A stretch of 64,000 nt of DNA, taken from assembly GCF_035046505.1 (NCBI RefSeq), contig NC_089829.1:2650001-2714000 (forward strand), in the 5' to 3' direction. The notes under the pieces were generated by a model. It was given only the letters and a program-made list of their open reading frames with translations, ran no database searches and was not told the origin of the DNA. The position numbers were made by a program, and so were the translations under genes. Positions 47,446-60,999 of this stretch are shown here, piece by piece. How positions within the stretch are numbered: the stretch's first letter is position 1; every line of letters begins with the position of its first letter. This DNA is from Tiliqua scincoides (Eukaryota > Chordata > Lepidosauria > Squamata > Scincidae).

Positions 47446-48265
47446 GCCTTACACGCCCTGTGCTGCTTTCGAAGGACTCTGGTAGGGAAGCTCTGCCTCA
47501 CCTGCCTCTTCACCTACCCTTCACACATCCCTGCTCTCAGTTGGGGGTGTGAGGGCTGCCTCTGGCCCTGCTCTGAGCTTCTAGTTTTGGAGCTGGAGAG
47601 AGAAGGGGACACTTGCAACTCCTTAGTCTGCATAGGGTGGGTAACCTGGGGTGGGGCCCACAAGGCAGAAAGATGCCTGAGATATGGGGAAGGTGTAGAG
47701 TCTGAAAGCAGGGGTCTGAAAGTAGGGGGCAAGGACACAGTGGGTGTATGTGGTAGAGGAGAAAAGGCTCCTCCGAAAGTCCGATGGCTCCTCCAGCTTG
47801 CCTGCTCGAAGCAGCCCAGCACTGTCACCTCTGCCTGCTCAGGGTGAGCAACAAGCGGGCAGTGGTTGCTGCATCTCTTCCCGCCCCCCCCCCCATTAGC
47901 ACAGCTGGGAAAAACTGGTGAGTCACGGCGGCAGGGCTGAGTCATGCAGAGCGTTTTACATAGACATACTGCAGAGCCAGAGCAGAGCAACAGCAAGAGA
48001 GGCGGCTGGTCGCTTGCAGGGCACTCAGAACAAGCAGGCAGGAAAAGAAGCCGATGAGAAGTCCACACAAAGTGGGAGAGAGCAGCCCACCAGCCCTCAA
48101 ACCAGGCACTGCGTAGTAACAGCTCCCCCTCCGGGCGGGGAGGACCGCCCACAAGCACTGTGACTGCAGGTGTCACTGTCCTGGGTGGCTGGTCTTTCAA
48201 CACCTTTTGTGGACAGTACATGTTGTGTACTCGCTACTAAGTCCATTTGTGTCCGTGGTAGTGAC
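47446..48265. other. No recognised gene
   Basis: A 235-codon minus-strand ORF (47514-48221) has no domain, is proline/serine-rich and lacks similar composition in the other frames' context of known exons; I do not call it a gene. Confidence 0.4.
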
Positions 48266-48268
48266 TTA

Positions 48269-48461
48269 GGGCCCAATCCTATCCAATTTTCCAGTGCCGG
48301 TGCAACTGTGCTAATGGGGCATGCGCTGCATCTTGTCACAGAGGCCTGTCACTGGGGCAGCAGTCACAGAGGTCTCCTTAAGGTATAGGAACATTTGTTC
48401 CCTTACCATGGGGCTGCATTGTAGTTGCACTGGGGCTGGAAAATTGGATAGGATTGGGCCC
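48269..48461. mobile_element. Harbinger-type MITE, TTA duplication
   Basis: Ends GGGCCCAATCCTATCCAATTT and AAATTGGATAGGATTGGGCCC are near-perfect inverted repeats; TTA flanks both sides (48266-48268 and 48462-48464). It is the cleanest copy of the family in the window (193 bp). Confidence 0.85.
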
Positions 48462-48469
48462 TTAGGAAG

Positions 48470-50276
48470 CGCATCTGCAATCACTTTCTCCGAGGAGCAG
48501 TGAGTGCTGCATGACACCGGGCCCTTGCTCTTGCAGGCACTTTAGGAGGGGATGTTTGAGGTTAATGTGCTTTTGTTTCTGACAATTTTACACATCCTGA
48601 TTGCCTTCAAAGATTGGCATTGGATCAAGTCTGTCCAGCCCCAGATCCAATACCAGTTTATGAATCCAAATGGCCTCCTGACATGCTTGTGTGGCTGACT
48701 GGCACTGCATCCTGCTTCTGTTGATGAAAGCAGAATGGTTGCCTGTTTCCGACTGACCCAGCTGATGATCCCTCCCTCATATGGGAACAGGTATATATCC
48801 AGGGGTTCCCAAACATGGTTTGCCCCAGTGCTGGGTCAGAGGGAAAGGAGCTTTTGTGCTTTTTTTTAAACCTGTGCCCTCCTCCCCCACTCATTCACAA
48901 CCAATGGACAGTCTTCTAACTGTCCTTAAATTTACACCAGCCCCTCTTTCTTGTCTTTGGATAGTTCTTTGAGAAAAGCTGGGAGGGAGAGTCGTGTTTT
49001 TGGATGGTCACCAAGACAAGCCTGTTTCTGCTGGAACTCTCAAACAGACACAGGTCACCTTGAGCCCTGCACCCTGAGTCTGATGTGACCTCCTCCAGCC
49101 TGCCAGGGAAAGACAGGGCCACCCGGATCTGCTTCCCATTTGCTAAGAGCGAGAAAGCAGATCCAGAGGCAGTGACCTTGCGCGGTCACTTCAAACATAT
49201 CAGGAAGGGTGGAATGCCACCTCTGGTAATGGGGACCCACCCCTCCCTCCTGCAGTTTCCAGTGTAGCAAGAGGCACCTGGAGGGGTGACAGCTCTCTTT
49301 TGTGTAGTGGAATAGCGAAAGATCTGGTGAGGAGGTAGAATGTGGTGTCTGCAGTGGCCCCTTTAAGAGTTAAGGCCTGGGCTTTCAGCAAAGGGTGTGC
49401 TGCACAGCTGCAGCCACTGAAGGCAATAAGGCTCTCAGGCATAAAAGCACCTGCTGACGGGAGAGTTTGGAGACTGGATTAATAGGCTAAGGAATTGATG
49501 GGCTAATGGGCTTTGGAAGCTGCTGGAGCAGAAACTATTGGAGACACTGAGTGGTGTTTGGCTGTTGTGACCAAGACCTGCTGAGGACCAAGGGGCTGCT
49601 GTAGTGGTGGGAGGCTGCTGGCAGGAAGGAGGACCTCTGTAGGTTAAACAGGCGAGCTACCCTGGTGGTGGGGTCCAGCAGTACTGCAGGGTCATTCTTG
49701 GGTAAAAAAGGGGTGCTAATTAGCTAAATGTGGGCATAGTTCTCCAGGCAGAGCTTGGATTGGGATTTTGCAGAACATTTAGTTGCCCCAGTCACTGCAC
49801 TAAGAAAAGGGCTTGTGGCACTCCCCAGGTGCGCCTTCCTTGCTAGAAGACTCTGAGCCTGGCATGATATTCCTTCCTTCTGGTGAGCTGTGGGGGCTCT
49901 GAAAGCCAGCCAGTGACTGGTTGATGCTCAGGCAGCCTAGGGTGGCATGATCATTACAAATGATCATTACCAGTGCTATCAATGACAGAAATGCTGTCAG
50001 CCACCAGCTGACTATGCTCAGGGCAGGGTGGGCTGAGCAGGGCAGTTGGGCTTCACCACCCATATGAGGAAGGGAGAGGAAACTGCAGGGAGCTTGCGGG
50101 CTGGGAGGAAGGGGCAGTCCTTGGTCTGTTTTGCCAGGAACGCACAGTGGGGGTGAGAGACCTGGTCAGCAAGGGCGTCTCTAGCTTGGGTCCCTAGGCA
50201 AACTCTTGGGCATTTTTCAACAATTTTCTCTCCCCCTCCCCTCCACGTTCACTGGCTGTGAAGATGGGTGGAGAAA
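48470..50276. other. No recognised gene
   Basis: Short ORFs only; no splice-flanked exon or bounded element recognised. Confidence 0.4.
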
Positions 50277-50284
50277 CTCTAGGA

Positions 50285-50602
50285 CAGTGTTTCTCAACAT
50301 TTGTCCCCCACCGTCACATTGTCCACCTATTTGACATATCACTGGAAGTAACTGGTGCTGACATCATTGCCTGTTACTTCTAGGTTGGGAGGCCAGATGC
50401 AACATGACAGACACAAGTAAGAGGCTCAGGGTGGGTGGGAGGCTATTTCAAAGTCAGAAAAGTATGCTTTGAAGCCTCCTACTGCTGCTTGTCGTGTCAT
50501 GTTGCTGGTCTTGCTGCCAGGCAGAAGGGGTTCCACAAGTAGCACCAGACACCACCTCAAGTATCACTTGTGTACTTCCTGTACACTGGCTGACAAACAC
50601 TG
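50285..50602. mobile_element. hAT MITE, 318 bp, perfect 8-bp duplication
   Basis: Ends CAGTGTTTCTCAACATTTG and GGCTGACAAACACTG; CTCTAGGA on both sides (50277-50284 and 50603-50610). Confidence 0.88.
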
Positions 50603-50859
50603 CTCTAGGATGAGGTGACTTGCAGAAAAAAGAAGCCAGTGTCTTCTGTGGACAGATCTCCTTCAAATGTCAGAAATGGGGCGATTGGAGACACAGGTGG
50701 GAGTTCTCACCCCCTGCACAAAGCTGTATCTCTCTCTAGCAAGTGCCTATCAACAGCCTCTCCTTCCAAGCCAACTTCTCCCACCACAGAGACTTTTGGT
50801 CAGCTGTAGCAGGGAAGCTTTTGTCACTTGGCGGTGACATCACTCTTGCATTACCCGTG

Positions 50860-51265
50860 CTGGGCAGCTGCCCCCCCCCCCGGCGAGGGAAGGAGGGGTG
50901 AGGCCTGGCGGGGCTCCCCCGGGGGGCGGCCGGGGACGGGGCTGCTGCGCAGGGCCCCCTCGGGGGCACACTGAGCGGGCGGCGGAGGCGACGACGAGGA
51001 CCCTGGACGGTCCCGCCGCGCGGAGGGAGGGCGAGGAGGAGGAGGCCCGGCACGGCTGGTGGATCCAGCGGGGTCGCGAGGGAGGCGGGGGCGGGGGTCT
51101 CTGAGAGACACGCCCGCGCGCGGCCTCCACGCCCCCAGCAGGCGACCGCCCCGCCCCGCCCCGCCCCCTCTGCCCCCGGCCCCCCCGCCCTCCTGCTGCT
51201 CTCCCTCTGCCGCACTGTGCCCCCCGCTTTCAGGCTCCCCCATCTGCGGGGTCCTCTTGCACCAG
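50860..51265. promoter_or_regulatory. CpG island between head-to-head zinc-finger units
   Basis: About 400 bases of very GC- and CpG-rich DNA, with GGCGGAGGCGACGACGAGG, several CCCCGCCC/GGGGCGGG Sp1-like boxes and no TATA box. It lies between gene 3 (minus, start exon at 45.98 kb) and the plus-strand unit (52.33 kb), so it could serve one or both, or an unseen gene. Long ORFs here reflect base composition. Confidence 0.55.
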
Positions 51266-51960
51266 CAGCCCTGCCCTGACAGCCCCTCCCCCTTATTCAA
51301 GTGCCCCCTTGGCAGACCGAGGAGGCCAAAGCCCCAAGACTGAGAAGCCCCCCACCTCCCTCCCCCTCTGAGGACCCTCCCCAGCAGAGGGTGGGTTCAG
51401 GGCGCCCCCTATGAGCGTGATGGGGTGGAAGGGGACGAGCCCCAGGAGGCTGGTGGCAGAAGGGCAGGGGCAGAGGAGGGGCCAAGAAGTCCCCCCTTGC
51501 TTTGTGCAAGGCCTTTTATAGGCCTTGAGCTATTGCAAAACCCTCATTCATTCATATAAGTTCCATCTCCAATATATTCATTTATGTAAACTTAATGTAA
51601 ATTAATACTTTTTTCCCTGGCCCCCAACACAGTGTCAGGGGGCCTCCTGCCAAAAACTTTGGACACCCCTGGTGTCCAGGGACACCAAGGAGGCTGAAGC
51701 CTTGCCTCCCCTCCCAGCCCCGAGACTGAGTAAACCCCCCACCCACCTGCTCACCCTCCCTCTTCTGAGGACCCTCCCCAGCAGAGAGTGGGCATTGACT
51801 GGGATCACAAGGGGGAAGCCAGGGGAGCAGAGAAACACGTCCGCATGCAATAAGGACGCCAACTCAAGACTCTCCTGTGTCTCTGCAGGCTTTGTTCCAA
51901 GACTGTTGCAAACAGCTGCCCTTCAGCATGTGTTTTCCATGCAGGGAAATGGGAGGCATG
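51266..51960. other. No gene; internal duplicate and hAT end
   Basis: The stretch 51.30-51.42 kb (ACCGAGGAGGCCAAAGCCCC to CTGAGGACCCTCCCCAGCAG) is repeated with changes at 51.68-51.79 kb. A hAT-type end (AACTTTGGACACCCCTG) lies at 51.65-51.67 kb between the copies. Confidence 0.5.
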
Positions 51961-51964
51961 ATTC

Positions 51965-52320
51965 AGATGAATGTAAAAAATGGCTGCTGGATCAGACCCT
52001 GAAGTTGTCCGTTTAGCCCAGCATCCTGTTCTTCTCAGGGGTCCACTGCATGGCCTCTGGGGAACCCACAAGCCAGACATGAATGCAAAGCTCCCCTCTC
52101 ATCACTCTCCTCACCCCAGATGGCCTCTGCACCTGGAGGTACTCAGCATGTAGCCACCATGACTAGTAGCCATTGATGGAGCTTTCCTCCTCTAGGAATT
52201 GGTCAAGCTCCTTGTAAAGCCAAGGCTGGCTTGCCATCAGTGCAGATTGTGTTGCTTTTAATTCCCTTCCCCTAAGTGAGTGCATAAGGTTAAAACCTTG
52301 TACAGTTCGCTTCCTTTGTC
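51965..52320. repeat. Diverged interspersed repeat (GCTGCTGGATCAGACC type)
   Basis: GGCTGCTGGATCAGACC, TTTAGCCCAGCATCCTGTTC, GACTAGTAGCCATTGATGGA and the AAGCTCCTTGTAAAGCC segment follow, in order, a repeat common in squamate DNA; a relative is at 27.09-27.26 kb. Confidence 0.55.
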
Positions 52321-52330
52321 TCCCTGCCAG

Positions 52331-52399
52331 ACACTGAAGAGACAGGGTCAGTGCAAACCCAACCGTCACCCACGTCCTGCAGAAATGCATCTGATCCAG
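52331..52399 (+). pseudogene. Decayed start exon of the plus-strand KRAB-ZNF unit
   Basis: It matches the gene 3 start exon (ACTGAAGAGA, GTGCAAACCCAACC, ATGCATCTGATCCAG) after a CTGCCAG acceptor. The first ATG is lost (ACAGGG), about 14 bases are missing, and the donor GT has become AT (CCAG/ATAAGG). An in-frame ATG before HLIQ remains. Confidence 0.75.
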
Positions 52400-52641
52400 A
52401 TAAGGAAGGTGTTCAGGGTATGCCATGGGTCTCTCCTCCTTTCTTGAAGGGGCTTTTCCTCTTGACATCAGTGCCAGATTGCAAAGCAAAAGAGACTGTC
52501 CACTTTTTCCACCTCTTCCTCCCATTACTCGTTGCACCCTGCAGCAAACATGCAGATCTCACCTGATGGATAATCTCCCTTCAGACTACAGGTATGGCCT
52601 GGGATGATCTGTTCATCAAGCATCTCTCCTTTTCCTTTCAG

Positions 52642-52762
52642 GGCTGCATTTGCGGAGGTATCTGTGTACTTCAGCAGTGCTGAGTGGGGTCTACTAGAGC
52701 AGCACCAAAAGTACCTGTATGAAGAGTCATGATGGACAATTCTGAGAATGTGACCTATTTAG
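52642..52762 (+). pseudogene. Decayed KRAB-A exon of the plus-strand unit
   Basis: Acceptor CCTTTCAG and donor TTTAG/GTAAGG are still good, but the exon is 121 instead of 127 bp. A 5-base loss near the start and a 1-base loss late shift the frame; the box reads AFAEVSVYFSSAEWGLLEQH then KYLYEES and a stop. So this unit cannot make a KRAB domain. Confidence 0.85.
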
Positions 52763-53728
52763 GTAAGGAGGCTCCCTTGGTTTAACTGATAAATACTGCT
52801 GGTGAGAACCTCTTCTAGGCTGCTTGCTCTGGGCATGCCTGTTGATGATCTGACTCACACAGTTCACCTAGCCAAGCCAGATCTAGAGGAAAGCCCCAAC
52901 CAAGGAACACTGCCATTAGAAAACTAGCCGCTCCCTTGCCTTCCCTTTGGAGGAGATGGGTTGGTCTTGGAGTGCACATCCCCCTGGGTTTATGTTTTCC
53001 TTCTCTGTGTCAGAAGATGCCTCAGATAGAAATTCTCCTCCATAGATTGTGAAATTCCATCTTGAGCTGGGATGGAAGGACAAGGACAGATCCCACACGG
53101 TTTCTAATACGGTCTCCACCTTGTGAAAGCAAGGAAATGGGCTAAAACAAGGCACACTATCAGCTTTGAAATGTGCTGGTGGCACCTGGCTGTGTCTTGC
53201 TGTAGCCTCTTAACCTATGAGGAAGCAGTTGTCTGCACTGCTGTCTGGGGGAGACAGTGATGGGCTGGATGTGGGCTAACAAAGTGAGTGCAGACCTAGC
53301 AAAGGTTCTTTTATTTCATAGGAAAGTCTGCCTGGGGAGAGGGCATGAGCTTTTCCTAGATGGGTTTGCCCTCCCTCTTAAGATGCACTTCAGAGCAAGG
53401 AGCTCACACAGTGGATAAGCCCTACACATGCCTGGAGTGTGAGAAGAACTTTCCTTCCCAGAGTTGCTTTTGTACCAGCTTTGATCCAGGAAGCTCAGGT
53501 ATAACTGAGGCCCTGAAAGTCCTTCAGCTGGTTGCCAGTTGTGTCCTCTGCTGGAGAATGTCTGAATTGCTTGGAAATGTAAAACCATCAACTTGGTAGC
53601 GGAAGCTTGTTTATACCAGATTCCCAGGAGATTAACTCAACCCACACCTCCCCTCCTTTTTTGTTAGTTATTGCTGAGCTTGAGGCCCAGTGAAAGGTGT
53701 CTGTAGCTGTTGATCTTCATAAAATGAC

Positions 53729-54026
53729 TAAGAGCCCAATCTTTTCCAACTTTCCAGTGCTGTTGCAGCTATGCCAACTGGGCATGTGCAATGGAGGGGC
53801 AATCATGAAGATCTCCTCAACTGCACTGGGAAGACTGAGTGCAGTCTTCCCAGGTTGCAAAATGGTTGGCAACCTTCAGTCTCGAAAGACTATGGTATAA
53901 GCCTACAGCACCCAGTATTCCCAGACGGTCTCCCATCCAAGTACTAACCAGGCCTGAACCTGCTTAGCTTCTCAGATCATACAAGATCAGGCATGTGCAG
54001 GGGGAAGTTGGTTAGGATTGGACCCT
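53729..54026. mobile_element. Harbinger-type MITE interrupted by a 5S SINE
   Basis: Left part GAGCCCAATCTTTTCCAACTT to about 53865; right end GGTTAGGATTGGACCC near 54026. The flanks are TAA and TAG. The SINE at 53866-54000 sits in its middle. The whole lies in the KRAB-to-finger intron of the plus-strand pseudogene. Confidence 0.6.
53866..54000 (-). mobile_element. 5S-rRNA-derived SINE
   Basis: On the minus strand about 100 bases match 5S rRNA with few changes: the internal promoter boxes AGCTAAGCAGG (A box) and GGATGGGAGACC (C box) are present, followed by TGGGAATACTGGGTGCTGTA and GGCTT. The 5S part is followed by a 31-base 3' tail (53898-53868), ATACCATAGTCTTTCGAGAC and on. That tail is identical to the 3' end of the LINE fragment at 55189-55219. 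A 5S head with a LINE tail is the structure of SINE3-class elements. Confidence 0.85.
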
Positions 54027-54327
54027 AGTTTTGCTGTAATCTTCTGAGGCTTTCTGATTGAAGCCAGCATTGAAACAGAACGCAGCATTCTGTATTTCGT
54101 AATCTGAATTTTCTTATTCTTAACTGGTGGCAACTTCTTCCTTCCTTTGTCCTTTAGCTATTCCTTATTTTTGTTATCTGGCCTGTGGCCTTCTTCCATT
54201 AGAATACCATCTTGAGATTCCTTCAGCTTTGCTATAGAAACTAAATATAATATTAATGTAATCTCTGGCAGTTAACAGTTTGCTTCAGCTTTTCTAGATA
54301 AGTTTTGCTAATGAATTTTCCAACTAG

Positions 54328-56538
<2,211 letters not shown>

Positions 56539-56539
56539 C

Positions 56540-57238
56540 CATATATGTGTTGGTGAGTATATCAGGAGAAGCAGATTCAAAGTAGAGACCTTTCTTCACA
56601 TTCAAGTTTTGGTGTTTTTAAAGTTCCTGATATTCTCCAGCTGCAGGAGCTCAATGGGCTGGGCTGGGCTGGGCTGTGCAACAGGGCAGGACAGGGCAGG
56701 GGCATCTGCCACGGCAGCCATCAGCAGTACCAGAGCCCACGGAGGCATCGCTGGAATGGTACCCAAGACAGAGCAGGATGCGCAGGAGACAATGAGCTAT
56801 GTGTGGGAGCAGGGTGCGTCTGAGTGAGGGAGAAGCAGTCATTTGGAACAACTGAGTCCATCTCTTTCCTTCTTGTTCCCCCCTTCCTACTGTATATAAA
56901 CTTCAAGCACTCCGCTGGAAAGCCCAATTTGCTAACCCCCTTCCCATCAGCTTCCACAGTTGAAGCTGGACACGGGGGAAGGGAGGAGAGTGATCTTTTT
57001 AAAAAGATAGGAGAAAGAGAGGCAACCTGCAGAAGGCTGTACCTTTGTTTCTCAAGCCATTTAAAGGGTTAAGTCCATCTCCTCTTTCCTTCTTGTTTCT
57101 GCCCCCCCCCCTATTGAATCCAAACTTTAAACTTTCTGTTGCAAAGCTGAGGCTTGCTAACCCCTCTCCCCATAATCATTCACCACTGATGAAGTTGTAC
57201 TGGGCAGAAGAGGAAGAGTTAACTTTTATAAAAGGAAA
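56540..57238. other. No recognised gene
   Basis: A short GGGCTGGGCT and CAGGACAGGG tandem is near 56.66-56.70 kb. At 56.83-57.18 kb two similar blocks (TCTCTTTCCTTCTTGTT with CTTCAAGC and TCCTCTTTCCTTCTTGTT with CTTTAAAC) repeat at about 220-base spacing. Confidence 0.45.
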
Positions 57239-57262
57239 AGTGTGTGTGTGTGTGTGTGTGTG

Positions 57263-57298
<36 letters not shown>
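57239..57298. repeat. (GT)n and (GA)n compound microsatellite
   Basis: About 22 bases of GT followed by about 32 bases of GA. Confidence 0.95.
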
Positions 57299-57761
57299 CA
57301 ATCTCCCTGTGTGTGGAAGAGTCCAGGAGACCTTGCAAAGATGAAAAACACAGGAAAAGCAGAGGGTGGAATTTAAAATAGAATTATTCTGCAGCAACAG
57401 GTATTTTAGCCAGAGATCTTTGCTGTATGCTGACAGGAGCTCTGAAGCACTTGCAACTGCTGCTTATGTTGTAAGCTTTGAGGAGAGCATGCTTGCTTCT
57501 GCAATATCCCCAGGCAATCAGGCATTTCTGCAGCACAGTTTAGCTGCCTCTGAGATCCCATTGCAATGTTCTGTGCCCATGCAGGAGCCACTGAAACCCT
57601 CCTGGGGGAGAAGTAAGGGATTCATTACCATCTCTGAGGTCCCCACCCCCCACTTGGGGTTGTGTGTGAATAATCTTATTGGCTTGCTCTATTGTACTTC
57701 ACACTTTGGCTTTTTACTAGTTGTGTTCTTGCAGCCATGCTAGTTGTCTGTTGTTTATTAT

Positions 57762-59856
57762 TGATGCAAGCTAAAGAAAAGCCATAACCCAAACCCAAAC
57801 AAATGTTATGCTAACAGACCAAATGTTCAATGAAAGCAAATGTAATGCCATGCTCACACATTATAGTTTATATGTTTAGCAGCTTAATAGAGAAATGTTC
57901 AAATGTTTAAAAAGCCTATATGGGTTTAGCATGCCCACAAGCCAGCTAAATCCATCTCTGAGTCTGAAGAAGTCTGAAATTACAAGTGCAGGCTAATTGG
58001 CAGTTTTACTGAGATAGCAGAGGAATGTTTCCTTGGCCTTCCAAGCAGATAACACAAGGGAGTTTTGGGGGTAATACATTCCCTCCTGCTCTTTTATAAA
58101 GACAGAGTTGCCAGACAAATGACCGAAGTCATTTATGAGTGAATTAGTTTGAAAATGAATGCTAAGATCAAATCAAATGTTCAGAAGCCAATGTGTTTAG
58201 CACATATCACAAACAAATGGGCAGAAATTCATTTTGCCCTCTCTGAAGAAGTTTAAAATAGCAAAGCTGAAGGCAAAGCCGTAAATCAGGGGATGTTTTA
58301 TTGCTAGGCTGTCAGAGCATCACATAAGGATGAAACTGGAATTTACCAGCTGACAGGATGATGGATGAAGTTAAGCTGTAGTTTCATTTTGAAATCAGGA
58401 ATGCACTCCTAAAGCTTGAATGCCTGCTTTTAAACAGAGGAAAACACACAGAAAGATTTTTGAACAGGGAACATTCTGAATTTTAAAATATAACTAAACA
58501 AGCTTTCTTTCAAACCAAAATGTGCACTGGGAAAGAGCTATCAGAAAGTTTCATGTCAGAAGAGTCTTGTGTATGCATTCTACCAAAAAGCAACATCATG
58601 ATGTGTGACTGCATTTGGGAAAATGTTACAGATCTGTACTAATCAGGCTACTGTGTATGTACTTTTAATGTCTACTGAGTAATGCCCTTAGAGTTGTAAA
58701 TAACAAAAGAAGGTATCTGGAAACTGCCAAAGCCACACACCCAAGGGTCATAGAAATGCCAAATGAATTACTCTTTACTGCCTTAATGGTTATAGAATAC
58801 AATTAACAATATATAAGGAAGAGTGAATTTTAGCTGTTAAAATTAGTTTGATTAAAGCATGAAAAACACAGAATAGTAAAAGCTAAATTGAAAAGACTTG
58901 GGTCTCAGATGTGCCTCAAATTAACCTTGAAAAGCAGATGTAGCACAGTTAATTAATCAAGGTAATACAAACAAGCTCATGGACTTGGAATGTAGTATTC
59001 TTAAGCAAAGGCATTCCAACTCTATATCATGCCTGTCAACTAGATAAGAAACACCATACAGAGAACTAGGGAGTGACCAGAAAATTTATATCTTTCTCTT
59101 GGTACCAAGAGCAGATAGTTGAGGTCAGAAGCAGTTTAATGAAAAGACAGTCTATCTTGTTTGACAGACAGAGATAGAGCTTGGTAGATACAAACACCTA
59201 CAAATCAGCTAAGACAAGAACAGATAAGCAAAGAGCATTCCTAAGAGGATCCTCTGGTCTGGAAAACATCATTAGAAGCTCTAAGTTAACAAAGAAAGCA
59301 GGATTTAACAAAGAGAAATCTCTTGAAAACCCTTGTTTGCAGGAAGAATTCAGTCTGTTTGGTATTAGATTAAGTTTATATACATATTGAGAATTATAGA
59401 AAACCAAAAGTTTAGTTTACAGAAAGTCTACATTGTTTGATAAAGAATTCAAACGAGCTCTGCAATAAATGGGTAAACAGTGCCATCTAGTGGTTGTTGG
59501 AACCCATGTTTTCTATGTGCACCTAGCCTTATAAGGAAACTGAAATTTGAAACTGACCAATCAGATGCTTGTAAACTTGTAACCAATCCTAAGAAAGTCC
59601 CCATTTCTGATGTCATGATCCCCCAGCCAATGACAGTGAGATTTTTCAAACAAAGAAGCCAGAATCCTATATAAGCAAAGGGTTCACACTGAAACATTGC
59701 TATTCTCTGGAAGCACTGAGAGTTCTCACATAGCTCTCTTTGCTCCCCACTTTGGACAAGAAGTCCCTGAGAGGCCCGTTGAAATAAAGCTTGCAGATGA
59801 TCACCAGTCTTGCCTACTGAGTTTGCTTTTTGAACTTTGCTGCGGACCTTGCAACA
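57762..59856 (+). mobile_element. Solo LTR of an LTR retroelement / endogenous retrovirus (2.1 kb)
   Basis: The ends form an inverted pair (TGATGCAAG at the left, CTTGCAACA at the right) and ATTAT flanks both sides (57757-57761 and 59857-59861). Near the right end stand promoter-like parts in LTR order: a CCAAT-type box (GACCAATCAGA), TATATAAG about 59.67 kb, and AATAAA at about 59.78 kb, then the terminal CA. No internal region adjoins, so it is a solo LTR left by recombination. About 80 bases near 58.6 kb resemble the hAT MITE interior. It is unusually long for an LTR; the family is not determined. The matched duplication suggests moderate age. Confidence 0.7.
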
Positions 59857-59861
59857 ATTAT

Positions 59862-60815
59862 AATATGGATATTTTAAATTAAATTCTTGTATATGTGTTC
59901 CTAGATGCTACATTAACCACTAGGGGGATAATCTTATGCTTGAGAATTTTTGCATCATATAACTTATCACAGATGTACCGCAGACAATGCATCTCAATGA
60001 TTTCCCCTGAAATGGGTCACTGTAAAATCCTACTCCCCTCTCCCACATACGCAGGGCATCTCAGTGTATATCCAAATGCAGCCAAGATCAGAACAACTGG
60101 TGTTCAAAGGGGGAAGTGTTAGTGAGTGAATGCAGAGCACAGTGAGGTCTGTCCTCAACCATAAGTGGGGCTTCTCCACCTGGATCTCACATGTGGCCCC
60201 TGAGGCTATGCATGGCTTTGCTCTCTCTCAAGTGACAGGCTTGCTGCAGATCCAGAATCGGGTGTTTGTGCACCAGGTAGAGCTGAACACTGGACCATTC
60301 AGGTAGGCACAGAGGCCTTCACCTTTAATTGGGAAACTGAAAGAAAATCAAACCCAGAATTAGCCAGTGTTTTCTTATGCATGAAAGGAGACACATAGCC
60401 TTGGAGTTAGAGTCTGCTAAACAATGGCCCAGCCACACTCTTCCCTCTCTCTTGGTTTATGGGTCTCATAAACCCATAAAAACTTTCTTCTGTGATCCCA
60501 TCTTCTCCCATAAGGGGCTTCTCTCCACAGCCTGCTTTTTTCACCCTTCAGCTGTGTACCTCCTTTTGATCTGCCATCTTCCACCCCAGAATGACACCAA
60601 ACAAAACTCCCCTTCTCCTGCTCAAGGACCTTTCCCCGTAAAATGTTCCTCATTCACCTGGGCTTATCTCCCACCTTCCGCCTGAGCATTTCCTTCTTGA
60701 CCCTGGGTTTTTCTGAGCATCTTTTGATATTGTCACCTAATTCCTGGTCAGGGAAAAGGCTTGAGGAGGGCTGACAGGAGAAAAGCCAATGCAAGTAGGA
60801 GGGATAAGAGAGTAA
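59862..60815. other. No recognised gene; segment related to 29.1 kb
   Basis: 60.22-60.37 kb resembles 29.11-29.23 kb (TTGCTGCAGAT, CAGGTAGGCACAGAG, AATTGG-AAAC-TGAAA) and has a donor-like site at 60305. On the plus strand a frame reads LLQIQNRVFVHQVELNTGPF up to it. I do not recognise the product. Confidence 0.4.
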
Positions 60816-60990
60816 GGGCCCAAACCTATCCAATTTTCCAGTGCTGGTGCAGCTGCGCCAATGGAGTGTGCATTGCATCCTTTGGTGAGGAGGCAGTCAC
60901 AGAGGCCTCCTCAAAGTATGGGAACATTTGTTCAGCTCCAGGCTGCATTGCGGCTGCACCGATACTGGAAAGTTGAATAGGATTGGGTCC
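60816..60990. mobile_element. Harbinger-type MITE, TAA duplication
   Basis: Ends GGGCCCAAACCTATCCAATTT and AAGTTGAATAGGATTGGGTCC; TAA on both sides (60813-60815 and 60991-60993). It is followed by a GGCTGCAATCCTATACACAC-type repeat up to about 61.07 kb. Confidence 0.8.
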
Positions 60991-60999
60991 TAAGGCTGC

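Noticed and set aside
47514-48221. 235-codon minus-strand ORF
   Set aside because: No recognisable domain, no start context or splice-linked partner, and low-complexity P/S composition; kept as unassigned sequence.
50736-51343. ORFs of 94-159 codons over the CpG island
   Set aside because: Proline/arginine/glycine-rich readings in several frames at once, as expected from base composition.
53899-54000. A functional 5S rRNA gene
   Set aside because: The match is incomplete and diverged at its start, lacks a T-run terminator, and is fused to a LINE-type tail, so it is a SINE.
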